Below are positions 45,465-57,189 of a stretch of DNA of 64,000 nt, in pieces; positions within the stretch are counted from its first letter, which is position 1, and every line of letters starts with the position of its first letter. The notes beneath the pieces are model-generated. The model did not search any database. It had not been told where the DNA came from and saw only the letters and a list, made by a program, of their open reading frames with translations. The translations under genes were made by a program, and so were the position numbers. This stretch comes from Brachycybe producta. Its lineage: Eukaryota; Arthropoda; Diplopoda; Playtdesmida; Andrognathidae. The stretch is taken from the NCBI GenBank assembly GCA_036925085.1, contig JAUPFP010000020.1:4049495-4113494 (forward strand), given 5' to 3'.

Positions 45465-45799
45465 AGGTGGGTTTACATTAGGAAACAAAGTGTTGTAACA
45501 TTCTGTAAATTGTGGTATATACCACATCACACTACAGAATACCACATTTCATTACAGTAATGTAGAAAAAAATACAACTATGTTCTACTTTTTGTTGTAC
45601 AGAAAATGTAGCCAACGAGAAGCTACAATACATTAATTATTGTACTTCAAAGTTACAAAAGGGGTGCATATGTTACTGACCAATGGCCAGAATAAATTGT
45701 GCTCCAACTTGCTGTAACAGTGTATCACAGTGTAAACACCATACAACAAATGTTGTACAATGCATTACGACATTTAAGTTGTCTAATGTAAACCCGCCT
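45465..45799. mobile_element. PIF/Harbinger-like MITE
   Basis: AGGTGGGTTTACATTAG on the left and CTAATGTAAACCCGCCT on the right, flanked by TTA at 45462-45464 and 45800-45802. The ends resemble those of the 60-bp hairpin at 24835-24894. Confidence 0.8.
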
Positions 45800-45825
45800 T
45801 TAGATTGCTCAAGTGCAGTATTCAG

Positions 45826-46610
45826 CAGTGTTGGGACATAATTTGCCAAAAGTAATGAATTACTGTAATTAAATTAACTTTTCCAGTAATTATTAATTCA
45901 TATATAATTCATTATTTTTTTATTAAAAATTAATTACTTTTCACAGTTACTTTTTTTTTTGTAAAATGCCTGATTGGTCAATGATTATTTGATCACACAA
46001 GAGATACAATTCGCACTCTGAAGTTAAGGAACTTTCCCTGCCCATTACCAATGTTTAAAAACTCTCCTGATTCAGGATAGTTACAATGCAAATATGAGTG
46101 CAACATATTCACAGTAAAATTTGCAAGACAATAATGTCTTCATTGCTTGTGTGCAATACACGATTCAAAAGTTAGGCCAATTCACAATAGGCGTGTTTGA
46201 GGTGATTCTATAGATGCTCATGAGTCATGACAATGCAACTTCGAAAATTCATAACATGTCAACCGGTAGAGTGACAATTTTAATGTTGCATGCAACACAT
46301 TCCCAGTGAAGTCTGCAAGACAAATATGTCTTCCTTTCTAGTGTGCAATGCAAGGGAGACCATTGCAACTTCAAAGATTCATTACATGTGAAATTATAAA
46401 GATCTAATTTGAAATGTAATTAATATAAATGACTGAGAAAAAATGAGTAATGGTAATTCTATTTGTAATTAAGTTTTTTTACTGATATAAGTAGTAATTC
46501 TAATTCATTACTTTTGCTGATGTAATTAGTAATTTTAATTAATTATTTTTACTGATGTAATTAGAAATTGTAATTCATTACTTTTTTTAAAGTAATTTGT
46601 TCCAACACTG
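45826..46610. mobile_element. hAT-like MITE (CAGTGTTGGGACA ends)
   Basis: CAGTGTTGGGACATAATTTG on the left; AAATTACTTT-pairing AGTAATTTGTTCCAACACTG on the right. Flanks GTATTCAG (45818-45825) and GTATTCGG (46611-46618) form an 8-bp duplication with one mismatch. The arms are full of TAATTCATTA words. Confidence 0.85.
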
Positions 46611-46937
46611 GTATTCGGTCACCAAAGTAAAATTACTTTGGCAACCGTTTGTTGCACAATGAATGATTGAATGTGTGCCCCTAGGTTAAATGTAATCATG
46701 TTATCACCATATGAAGCTTGTATTTCCAAAACGTTGTAGATGCCAAAATTAAAATTTTTCGGGAGATAAAAAAATCAAAATTTTCTACTAAACGAATTAC
46801 ATTAAAGGCATAAAATATAGTAATACAATTTACAGGAAGCTAACAAATGAAGAGAATTAATTAAAAAATATTAATGAAGTATTAGAATATTTTTTTAAAA
46901 AAATTTAAACATCACTTTTGTTCCAAAAATGTTGTAA

Positions 46938-47040
46938 ATGGCAACTTGCAACATATGCTGACAACTTGCAACATATCCTGACAACTTGTCACATATCCTG
47001 ACAACTTGTCACATATCCTGACAACTTGTCACTATAGTGA
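46938..47040. repeat. 20-bp minisatellite (ATCCTGACAACTTGTCACAT)
   Basis: Five near-identical tandem units; the first read GCAACATAT and the later ones GTCACATAT. Confidence 0.85.
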
Positions 47041-47634
47041 CATTGTTGGCATTTGTTCAATGACTGGCCAGACTGCCACTCGAATCGCTGTTGGCTGTTA
47101 CAACGTTATGACTTGCACAACAATTCTACTTCAGTTTTTTTTACCGTTAGGAACAGCACTTTCGTGACAAGCAAATTCCCTTCCAAAAAGCATGGCATTT
47201 ACCAACCTGTTTTCGATTAAAAACGTATTTCACCCTTATGTGGCATTTACAACGTTTTGGAAATGCACGCTTCATTTTGAAATTATTTTATAATAAACAA
47301 CTTGAAGGTCTCTAAAGAATGAATTACATTAGTAAAAAAAAATCTCCAAAGTTACTATTAATTTTTACATATAATCTCATTAATTAATGTGAGATCCTTG
47401 TAGTAATTGGAAAAAGCTTGGCAGTATTTTTATCCTCCAAAATGGGCCAAACAAAAGTGGTACCAAACACTTCATAAATTATTAGAAGTATATTTCCCAC
47501 CTATCTTTTACTACATTGGCAGTACCATGTTAAACAGATTCAAACATGTAAATAAAAGACAATCGTTTGCAATTTCAGCAAAGACAAACCAATTCCTCAA
47601 TGTCTTTAGACAATTTGCCTAATAATTGGCAATT

Positions 47635-50100
47635 TTAAAAGCGATATCCATTTCCTTGTTGCATACGGTGTCCCGGTCGAATCAAATCCGCATCCGAGGA
47701 ACTATAGCGATAAAATCGTTTTTCGTCATCGTTTGTGCAATAGGGTTGTCTTTGAGGTTGACCTTGAGTTTCATTTCTTGGTACGAGGCGATTGGAAACT
47801 CTGTTTGTTGTAGTTGGGCAGTGAGGAGCGACCAAATCACCAGTGACATTGTCGCTACGACGATGGCCGTGATTACCGTTGTAAACGGGTGGTGGTGGTG
47901 GTGGTGACGGCGACAGATTGTATCGCTCTCTGTGGTCTGCATGCTGAGAAGCTTTTCTGGACTCGGTTGGTTCATTCCTTCGTCCAGATTTTTTAGATTC
48001 CATTTGATGTGGTGTCGTGGACACTGTTGGAAGGTAGTGATGTTGAATCCTGGCAGTGTCACGATCAAGACCCGGATAACGTTTCTCGTCTGGAAGTTCT
48101 TGATAATTTGGTCCTTTGTTGATAGAAGACTGAGGTTTACGATGTGGCGAATGGTAACGAGTACCACTGGAACCGACCCCGTTGTTATTGTTGTTGTTGG
48201 ACATTGATGAAGAGTGACCAGAATCTAGACGCCGTACTCTTGGAAGTGGAGCATGGTAGCCATCATGATATGGCACATCTCCTCCATATTCTGCTACTGG
48301 AAGTTTGGATGTGGCAGAATATGGAGTTGACGAAGAGGATGCCAAATGACGTTCACGGTTTGGTACTGCCGAATGGACATCATGGTATCGACTAACACCA
48401 CGTTGTTCATCTGCATTGAGACCTAATCGATCGTAACTATGTCTGTGGTTTGCATTTTTCGGTGGTTGTTGTTGTTGGTTATACGGCAAAGGTTTACTTC
48501 GCTCAGCATGTAACATTTGTTCGTTACGTCTATCCGTTGAGCGAGATATCGGAATATGGTCCTCTCGACTTCGAGATCTTTGTAACAATGGCTTATCGTG
48601 GATTCGATTGTCGTAATCGGAATCATCGTTGCGATTGTTAATATCATATTCTTCCAAATGCCTTGGAGAAATCCTTCTGTCGTTGTCACTGTACTTGCGT
48701 TGTTTGTCAATAAAAGCATTGCCACTTTTCGTGACATATCCATGATGTGGTACTGCATTGTGTCGCACTGCACTCCCACCACTCTCGGTATAATGCGGCA
48801 CTCGATGATCGATGTCTTCCATGCGGTCATGGTGACGTTCTCGTGACAACGGAGGTATCGATGGTGGTGGCAGCGGCATAGACGGATTCGACGGTGACAA
48901 AGAACGGATTGGATGTTCTCGAATCTTTGCTTTCGCACCACCTACAAGTGCCGTGGCACGACGGAACCGTTGAGGAGACTGCACTAGTATCATGTCTCTT
49001 TCTTCGATTGCCTGTGGATCATTGTTAGCTCTCCACTCTTCGTCTGAGCTTGATTCTTCTTCTTCGGCATTTTTCTTAGACCTTGGAGAATTATTCATCG
49101 GATTCGAATATCTGTGTTCTATGTTTGGCTCTCCTCTGTCTTTACCAACTCCTCGTTCATGCGTTGGAGAACTGGGAGCTTCGTCAGAACCGATACCACT
49201 CGATTTTCCACTAGAATCTGGACTTTTGGCTGTAGTGACTGCCTCTTTAGACTTCAGACGTCCTTTGACATTTGTACCAACAATGCCTTTTTGAAGGCAA
49301 CGTCTATCGTCAATGCCGTCCAGTTTCCCCTTCATGCGATGCACGGTATCGTAATCTCGAGGTGGTAACAATATAGGCCCATGGTTCTTATTGTTGTTGA
49401 GTTTTTCTCGCAGTTCTGCTGCAAGTGAATCGTAAAGATTATTCATTTTTTCATCAAGTACGTAGATCTCTTTGTCGGATGTTGAACCACCACCACTAGA
49501 ATCGGATTCGGTCCTTACGCTTCGGCCGTCCGAAGTGGCAATAACTTTTTTAGGAGGAAGTAATCCTTTGGCTTGCAACCGAACTTCAAGTTCCGAAAAT
49601 TTGCGTTGATTTTCAGGATGTTCTACCAGAGCCTGTAACTGTTGACGAAGAACGGTAGCCGTTTCTACCGAATCACAACGATACGCATGCACGTGAACGG
49701 GACATTTGGATACTGGATTATAAATCAACAAAATGCATGCAACAATGTCATCGTTTGGTTCTGGTTCTTGCGTGACGCAAGTAATGGAATGGTCTGGAAT
49801 GAAATGCTTCACCATGTCTGCCTTATTCTTGCTGCTGCTGCTGCTGCTACCACCGCTACCTCCGCTACCATTACCACTTCCGCAGCCATTTATATTTTGA
49901 ATTATCTTTAGTCCTTTACTGCTGACTTGTAGCGTTACTTTAAGCGGTTCTACTTCACACTCTCGATCGACTAGATTCTGAACAGCCGGCCGAATGTATT
50001 CATCGCCGCGAAGTCCGCGACTTTCCTTTGCACCGAGGAACCACACATAATACGAAGACTTTTTGATGATGTCTTTGGATTTTAATCCTCGAAGCGCCAT
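47635..50100 (-). CDS. PTB/PID-like domain protein with long disordered tail
   Basis: Uninterrupted 821-codon frame, the only convincing host gene here. The first 170 or so residues look like a phosphotyrosine-binding/PID fold: SSYYVWFLGAKESRGLRG near 16 as first strand and helix, then EVEPLKVTLQVSSKGLKIIQ, HFIPDHSITCVTQ, DDIVACILLIYNP and PVHVHAYRCDS leading into a helix TATVLRQQLQALVE. A Gly/Ser run at about 71-91 sits in a loop of the domain. The remaining 600 or so residues are polar and disordered (His, Arg, Ser, Pro; acidic EEEESSSDEEW, poly-Pro stretches) and hold many Tyr and Ser that could bind partners. PTB proteins are cytoplasmic adaptors, so that is the likely role. I do not recognise the exact orthologue. 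The ATG at 50100 directly precedes the domain. Extra upstream or downstream exons cannot be ruled out. Confidence 0.85.
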   Translation of the reverse strand: MALRGLKSKDIIKKSSYYVWFLGAKESRGLRGDEYIRPAVQNLVDRECEVEPLKVTLQVSSKGLKIIQNINGCGSGNGSGGSGGSSSSSSKNKADMVKHFIPDHSITCVTQEPEPNDDIVACILLIYNPVSKCPVHVHAYRCDSVETATVLRQQLQALVEHPENQRKFSELEVRLQAKGLLPPKKVIATSDGRSVRTESDSSGGGSTSDKEIYVLDEKMNNLYDSLAAELREKLNNNKNHGPILLPPRDYDTVHRMKGKLDGIDDRRCLQKGIVGTNVKGRLKSKEAVTTAKSPDSSGKSSGIGSDEAPSSPTHERGVGKDRGEPNIEHRYSNPMNNSPRSKKNAEEEESSSDEEWRANNDPQAIEERDMILVQSPQRFRRATALVGGAKAKIREHPIRSLSPSNPSMPLPPPSIPPLSRERHHDRMEDIDHRVPHYTESGGSAVRHNAVPHHGYVTKSGNAFIDKQRKYSDNDRRISPRHLEEYDINNRNDDSDYDNRIHDKPLLQRSRSREDHIPISRSTDRRNEQMLHAERSKPLPYNQQQQPPKNANHRHSYDRLGLNADEQRGVSRYHDVHSAVPNRERHLASSSSTPYSATSKLPVAEYGGDVPYHDGYHAPLPRVRRLDSGHSSSMSNNNNNNGVGSSGTRYHSPHRKPQSSINKGPNYQELPDEKRYPGLDRDTARIQHHYLPTVSTTPHQMESKKSGRRNEPTESRKASQHADHRERYNLSPSPPPPPPVYNGNHGHRRSDNVTGDLVAPHCPTTTNRVSNRLVPRNETQGQPQRQPYCTNDDEKRFYRYSSSDADLIRPGHRMQQGNGYRF

Positions 50101-50184
50101 TATTCACTTATTTTTTGAAAGAATTTTTAGTTAAAATGATAATCCGTTACGAAACTTTGGTGATTTAGTCACTGGATGAATTAT

Positions 50185-50375
50185 TTTTCCGCCATTTTGA
50201 AAACTGAAACCGCCATTTTGTATTTTTGAATTTTCAATTAATTACAAACTAGTTAAAATAATAAGTAACCAAAAAAAATAATAATGTTATTTAACTTTGG
50301 TAATGTTGATAACTGTGGTAAACAATTGTCCTATTTGAAACCGCCATTTTGAAAATGGAAGCCGCCATTTTGAAT
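50185..50375. promoter_or_regulatory. Cluster of four YY1-type CCGCCATTTT motifs upstream of the PTB gene
   Basis: CCGCCATTTT occurs at 50189-50198, 50210-50219, 50341-50350 and 50362-50371, about 90-270 bp before the ATG of the minus-strand gene. All lie in one orientation, reading AAAATGGCGG on the gene strand, the consensus of YY1. The pairs belong to a direct repeat of about 150-180 bp (each followed by ACTAGTTAA and TTATTTAACTTT). Another AAAATGGCGGCC is near 51040. Confidence 0.6.
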
Positions 50376-51447
50376 GTTTTATTTTTTAATTTAATTTTAC
50401 AAAACTAGTTAAGAGAAGAAAAACTTAAAACCAAATTAATATTGGTTATTTAACTTTTAGAAACGTTGTTGACGATCCAAAAATGGTAAGCAAATTGTCC
50501 TATGATTCGATGCGGCGATTGTTTCATTTGTCCTAAAATCGAAAGAATCGATTGAAAACATTCGTTTTTTTTTTCTTCTTCGAAAGAAGAAAAGAAAAAT
50601 ATGCTCGTGGGCAATAAATATATGCACGTCACGACAATAAGAATTGTTTCTTGAGTGATCTTTTGTTCAAGTCAAGACTATATAATAAGAAAGAAAAAAA
50701 CTGGTTTCATAGTATGGAAGACGAACAACAACAAAAAAGCACTTGTTGTTTCTGCATCAACACTTTTAATCATCCAAAAAAAAAAAAAAAAAAAAAAAAC
50801 GATGCGTGTTTATTTGACCGCGTTCACTGATGTCATCAACCGCAAAAACATTTTTTTTCTTCGAACAAGAAGACTATGATTATTATTACTTTTGTCACTC
50901 ACTCACGCAATAACATGCACAAAATTATTATTATTTATTAATATTAGGCTTATTCCTTCCTTTACTGTATGAACTTTTTTTTTTATCTAATCAGATATAT
51001 TTTTTTAAAAAAAAACTTGTTATTCATGCAATATGCCAAAATGGCGGCCATTTTGTATTCTTTATTTTTTTAAAAAAATTCTTTTGAAATTTTTTTCTCT
51101 TCTTTTCCTTTTTGTTTATTTAAGTAGCTTGTTGTAGTTTTTTTTTTGTTTGTTTGTTTGTTTGTAGGTAGACAGGAAGTGAAATTTTGCGTCCTACACA
51201 CGTATAAGCAATAATCGTTTGTCCAAGTCCAGAAGAAAGAGAAGAAAAAAAAATGTGTATGTAAAAAAGAAAAGACCGGTTGTGGTCAGGAAACTCCTTT
51301 GTGGTGGCACTTTCGCTTTTTTTCTTCCTGAAAATGCAAAAATAAAGAGAAAAAAAAATATATATTAATGAGGATTACAACATAAGATAATAATAATAAT
51401 AATGATAAAAAAATAACTTCTAAATGTCAGTTTCAAATCAGGAAATG
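50376..51447. other. 5' flank of the PTB gene, no second gene seen
   Basis: Homopolymer-rich. Includes a run of about 22 A at 50777-50798 and TTTGTTTGTTTGTTTG near 51150. Short frames only. Confidence 0.5.
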
Positions 51448-51834
51448 ACGGAGTTCTGTAAAGGACATGCAAAAATTTTTTTAAAAAAATCTCGACATGT
51501 TGACTTTATTCTCGACATGTCGACTTTTAATCTCTTTTTATTCGGCCATGTTAATTATGCCATTGGTGTGCGCACCATACTCTAATAATTAAATTATTGC
51601 TGCTACAAAAGGGCGCTTGCAATAATTTCATTATTAGAGTAGGGTGCGCGCAACAGGGCGTAATTAACATGGCCGAATAAAAGAGATTAAAAGTCGACAT
51701 GTCGAGAACAAAGTCGACTTCGTCGAGAATAAAGTCGACATGTCGAGATTTTGTAAAAAGTCGAAATGTTGAGATTAAAGTCAACATGTCGAGATTTTAA
51801 AAAAGAATCTCGCGTGTCCTTTGCAGGGCTCCGT
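51448..51834. mobile_element. Foldback element with GTCGACATGTCGA motifs
   Basis: Ends ACGGAG-TT-CTGTAAAGGACATGC and GCGTGTCCTTTGCAG-GG-CTCCGT mirror each other. Inside, AAAGTCGACATGTCGAGA recurs, and TTCGGCCATGTTAATTA is mirrored at TAATTAACATGGCCGAA. The whole 387 bp can fold back. Confidence 0.8.
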
Positions 51835-51849
51835 AGGAAATTACTTTTT

Positions 51850-52830
51850 TTTTCCCTCTCTGCATGTTTATAGCTTTTTTAAATCGCTCTGTCAAAGTTA
51901 GTGCAATGACATAAAAATGGCGGACAAGGACAGTTAAATGATTAGATTGATGTATTTGTATAACATAGAAAAAAATAGCAGAAAAAAACACATAAAAGTT
52001 GCAATTTTTTATGAACACCATTAATTACAAAACAAAATTGTTCTAAGGTTTTAAAATAAATAAAGAAGAAATTTACATAATGACGTTTTTATTAGAAGCC
52101 ATCTTATTAGATACCATCTTCTCAACATGGCTACCATTTTTGTTGTTGCTAAATCGCAATTCTGTTAGTTAAGCTTATGTTTTAAGTTTATTTTTAATGC
52201 TGTTTTATTATAATAAAAAAAGTGTAAACCATTGAACATAAAAATGAATAACAAGAAAAATCGGATAATACGAAATATAAAATAGCATACACATTTTTAA
52301 CACGAAAAAAATATTCTGGTTCCTTCTATTTCATGTTAATATTTCATTTTTATATCTTTTTAAATCGTTTTTTTTTTCAAAGTCAGTGCAATGACATAAA
52401 AATGGCAGACAAGGACAGTTAAATGATTAGATTGATGTGTTTGTAAAACATAGAAAAAAATAGCAGAAAAAACAGAAAACTTGCAATTTTTACAAACACA
52501 ATTAATTAAAAAGAAAATTGTTCTACGGTTTTAAAACAAAGAAAGAAGAAATTCACATGATGGCGTTTTTATTAGATGCCATCTTTACAAGATGGCTGGC
52601 ATTTTTTGTTGCTATTATCTACAAATAGCATTTCTTTTAGTTAAGCTTTAGGTTTTTAGTTTATCTTTTAATGCTGTTTCACAGATACAGAGGTAACTAT
52701 TGAACAGAAGAAGAAAAAATGGATGACACGAAAAATCGGAGAACACGAATTACAAAATAGCATAGGCCTATACACATTTTTAACACGAAATTTAACATGA
52801 ATAAATATATTCTATCCTCTTCCATTTTGT
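51850..52830. repeat. Tandem duplication, unit about 480 bp
   Basis: Two copies start near 51890 and 52375 with CAGTGCAATGACATAAAAATGG and share GATTAGATTGATGT, AAAATTGTTCTA-GGTTTTAAAA, GATGCCATCTT, ATCGGA-AA-ACGAA and CACATTTTTAACACGAAA in order. The second copy is more diverged and ends near TTAAACAGTTTTTCACTG. Confidence 0.75.
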
Positions 52831-53451
52831 GTTAAACAGTTTTTCACTGTGTTCAAATAAATGTGTACAATTGATTAGAAGATTTAGAACTCTAGTTAAT
52901 CTTGCCTTTTAGAATCAACATTTAAGAAGAAATTGAAAGTGTTTTAGAAACTAGAATGGTAACTGAATCATCAATTGAGATGGTTTTTGTATTTTAAATC
53001 TTTAGAAATAAATGTATTGCAGTTTTAGTGTTTCACTTTTAAGTTACAATAAGATCTTAAAAAATGGTTTAATAAACTTCAATAAATAGTTTATTTTAAA
53101 AGATAACAATATTGCAGTATTGTGATTCAGTTACTCTTATTACAAGTTTTTAAACCACTTTCAACGTTTTGTTTTGGCTTTGTCTTTCAATTCAAAACAA
53201 AATCTCAGTTAGAATGAAACTTTAGTTTTTAGTAGAAGAGTTAAGTAAATGAATCATAAGACTATCGTAAGACTATTTTCATATTCATATCTTTTAAAAT
53301 AAAAAATGTTTATAAACGAAAACTTGAAAATATTATCTGTTAATAATTAATATCCTATTAAACCTAAAATTTTGTCAATTTAAAGGCTGCCATAACATTT
53401 TATTTCTAAATAAATGTATATCAACACGAAACATTGCCTTAATGTGTTTAG

Positions 53452-53766
53452 TAGGGCTCGGATTTTTATGCAACTGTCAAGCAAAGGTTTCTCAGTCTGT
53501 GGCCCAAGTGCCAATTGTGAAGCATTCATCATTATCATCATTAAAGCAACTTCAATAATAATTTTTATAATAAAAAATCTGGTTACAGGCTATATGTCTG
53601 GTTACTATCAGTTGTCAACTAGAGTTCCAGCCTCTAACCAGTGTTTTTTATTGCTAAAACCATTAATTGCAGGTTGATCTAAACGAAATTGTAACTTCAC
53701 AATTGGGTGCGTTGGCAACATATTTGAGAAACACTTGATTAATATTGCATAAAAATCCGAGCCTTA
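53452..53766. mobile_element. hAT-like MITE, family F, copy 2
   Basis: Starts TAGGGCTCGGATTTTTATGC and ends GCATAAAAATCCGAGCCTTA. Same arms as 1297-1586. Clear target duplication not seen. Confidence 0.75.
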
Positions 53767-54236
53767 ATATTCATTTACTCTTCTAGTTTCAAGCAAACTC
53801 ATTTTTTTTTCTTCTTAAAAATTATTTTCAAGATTCACAGCAATGAGATTTCCTTTGACCGGGTTTTTTTTTTCCTTCTATTTATTTTCAATTCTAGCTT
53901 TTATTCAGTTTAGCTCTTTTGAGATTCATAGCTTTAGTTCAACTTAGCTGTACTAAAAATGCTAAAAAAAACCACCATGTACATGTTTTATATTGCAAGT
54001 GTCCTATTTTGAATCCCTCCATTAAATTTAAACAGGGACACACCACCATCACCACCACCAAAGGAGATTAAATATTATCTTTCCATTTTGTCAAAGTTTA
54101 TGAGATGGAAATATTTTACAGAGAGAAATGGGGTCGACTTTTGTATTTAAATTCTCACAGTAATTTTATTATATATTATAATATGAACTGGAATGTGTTA
54201 AAGATGTCTGAAACACAACCACCATTTCGGTGTTCT

Positions 54237-54239
<3 letters not shown>

Positions 54240-54290
<51 letters not shown>
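54240..54290. repeat. (CT)n microsatellite
   Basis: About 24 uninterrupted CT units. Confidence 0.95.
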
Positions 54291-54291
<1 letters not shown>

Positions 54292-54520
54292 GAACAATCA
54301 CAATTCACCATACACTAATAAAATTTAATGATCTGCATTTCGTTGAATTAAAAATTCATATATATTATGAGGTCAAAACAGCTCAAAAGAATAGTTAATG
54401 TCCATTATCATTAAAACGAAAACTTTTATGTAAATGAACAAATATGCAATTTTTTAAAAAAAAAAATTGTTGATTTTATACAACTAGTAGAATAAATAAT
54501 AAAATTAAAAATGCAAAATA

Positions 54521-54684
54521 TACAGTGGGGAAACCGTTTAGCACGAAAACAGATGGAATGAAAAATTGTATGACAAGAAATATATGTTTAGTTCACTGCC
54601 TTTGGAATTACATAATAATTCTTTCTTTTAACACTAAAACATATTCCGATTTCTTCCATTTCGTGTTAAACGGTTTCAACTGTA
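54521..54684. mobile_element. Tc1/mariner-like MITE
   Basis: TACAGTGGGGAAACCGTTTA on the left and TAAACGGTTTCAACTGTA on the right, ending in TA on both sides. A TA target and CAGT start are typical of Tc1/mariner. Confidence 0.75.
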
Positions 54685-54797
54685 GTTAAAAGTTGGTGGT
54701 TGGTGCAAATAAAACTGTTTAATTAAATTATTAGCTGAAACTATTTGTAATCTTAGCAGAACTTATTTTGACAAGTGATTTTTTTTAAATAAGTGAA

Positions 54798-55512
54798 ATT
54801 ATGCAAATTTCAAAAAACATGTATGCAACATTATGCAAATTTCTAAAACGAATCATGAAACTTTATGCAAATTTACAAACGCAATTATGCAACTTTATGC
54901 AAATTTTCAAATGCAATTATGCAACTTTAGGCAAATTTTCAAATGCAATTATGCAAACTTATGCAAATTTCCAGAAATAATTATGCAACTTTATATAAAT
55001 TTCCAAAAGCAATTATGCAACTTTAGGCAAATTTCCAAAAGCAATTATGCAACTTTAGGCAAACTTATGCAACTTTATGTAAATTTCCAAAAGCAATTAT
55101 GCCACTTTATACAAATTCCCAAAAGCAATTATGCAACTTTAAACAAATTTCCAAAAACAATTATGCAACTTTAGGCAAATTTCCAAATGCAATTATGCAA
55201 ACTTATGCAAATTTCCAAATGCAATTATGCAAACTTATGCAAATTTCCAGAAATAATTATGCAACTTTATGTAAATTTCCAAAAGCAATTATGCAACTTT
55301 AGGCAAATTTTCAAATGCAATTATGCAAACTTATGCAAATTTCCAAAAGCAATTTAGCAACATTAAGTAAATCTCAAAAACAATTATGCAACTTTATGCA
55401 AATTTCCAAAAACAATTATGCAACTTTATGCAAATTTCCAAAAACAATTATGTAAACTTATGCAAATTTCCAAAAAAACTATGCAACTTTAGACAAATTT
55501 CCAAAAAAAAAA
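54798..55512. repeat. 30-bp minisatellite (CAATTATGCAACTTTATGCA-type unit)
   Basis: About 24 tandem units of roughly 30 bp: AATTATGCAACTTTATGCAA followed by ATTTCCAAAAGC. TTTAGGC and TTATGC variants alternate. Frames stay open because 30 is a multiple of three; they encode a repeat of YATL.KF..-type residues and are not called as genes. Confidence 0.88.
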
Positions 55513-56754
55513 AATATATTACATTAATTTTTTTTTTAAATCGATCATTATTGCATCTTATTATGGTACCATAAGACGATGGTACTCAAAAAATGGATGA
55601 AACTGTCATTATGTATGTGTTTTGTGTATTTTAAGCAAACTTTTGACCTTAATCATTCATCATTTAACATACGAAGTGCGTGCACATAATTATAATTCTC
55701 TTGAATTTGCAGTTAGTTTTCAGTTTCATTTTGAAAATTACTTCTATAGGCCTCTCTAATCCTATAATTGCTTTCTAATAATATTTTGGATAATAAATTT
55801 AATGACTCTTGGATAAAAAAATACTGTATGGATGATAAATTTGGTAACTCTTGGATGATAAATATTTAGGATTATAAATTTAATAAATCTTAAGCTAGAT
55901 TAAAGAATTATTACAGTAAAATTACTGTGGTGAAATTCGGATGGCTCATTTGAACAATACACATGCGCAGTGGTGTTTCTACCTTAACTTACATTATTAT
56001 TTTTAAATGTTTAATTTCTGTTCACTTTAAGAATAAATTCCATAAAATATAACGGATAAATCAGCCTTATATATTATGAAATTCAAGGTAGCCACAATTA
56101 CTCAATTGTGTCCACATAAAAAAGCATTTAAAATGAAAGCTTTTGTTTTTTTAAAAAAATATTCTTCTTCTTATGTATTTTAACAATGGAAATTAAATAT
56201 TTCATCAACATTCTTATTGTTATTTCTTTTATATATAAATGATCTAATTCATTGCGTCGATTTTTCACGATTCCTCCTCCTCCTCCTCCCCATTGATATC
56301 AATTATTATTATGATCATATACTAACTTTAATTATTTTTATTATTATTAAGAATATTATTGTTATCCTATTGGAAATCTAGGTTACAATATAACGCCTTC
56401 TCTATATGGAAAGATAACCTTCGTTTAAAATTATTCTGCTTCAAAAAATGTTATATAGTTTCAGGGTAAACTTCAAATTTGTGATTTTTTTGTTGTTGTG
56501 TTTATGCATATTGTTGTTATTTACTGTGGGCGTTTGATTAATTTCGAACTAACTAGTCTGCAAACAAATTTACATAAATATGTCTACGGGTGATTTTTGT
56601 TTGTAAAATTTATCGATTTTAAAAATCACATGAAATTCAGCAAGAAATTCAACTAAAATGCTCAGGTGTAAATAAATTAAGTGCCCTGGTGTGATAATTT
56701 TCTAAATATTTTTAAATACATAAAGTTAAAAGAAAGAAATGTGAAGTTTCTCTT
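55513..56754. other. AT-rich intergenic DNA, no gene seen
   Basis: No frame of note; CTCCTCCTCCTCC near 56274-56287 and several ATT runs. Confidence 0.5.
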
Positions 56755-57041
56755 ATTTCTTGTACACACATAAGTTAAATGAATTCAAATTAAATGTGTT
56801 TAGGTGAATTTATACGGAATCCAGTTAAGGACATGAACCAAATAACAATTGACTTTAATTATTAATATTTTAAATTGAAATACTAAATCAATATTTTAAT
56901 GTCAATAGTTTCTATATTTTATATTTAAGTATTAACTGAATAAATTGAATTCCACATGTTGTTTGTTTGCCCTTCACAGGGCTCTGTAGAACACATTCAT
57001 TATTTAAATGCATTTAAATTATCAGGTGTGTACTGGGTATT
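56755..57041. mobile_element. MITE, family C, copy 6
   Basis: CTTGTACACACATAAGTTAAA start and GTGTGTACTGGGTATT end, with the family core in the plus orientation of copies 1 and 2. Confidence 0.8.
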
Positions 57042-57189
57042 GGAAACTAGAATGATTCAAGTATGTCCTGAAATTGTACTCAAATTAAGCATTTTTATGT
57101 AACATATTCATCATTCAAAGAAGCCAATTGATAATGTGACTGAAAACAGAAATAGTGTCTAATTCAATTAATTTGATTCAGAACGTAAA

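Noticed and set aside
53414-53677. 87-codon plus frame
   Set aside because: Falls in the family F MITE, so not a host gene.
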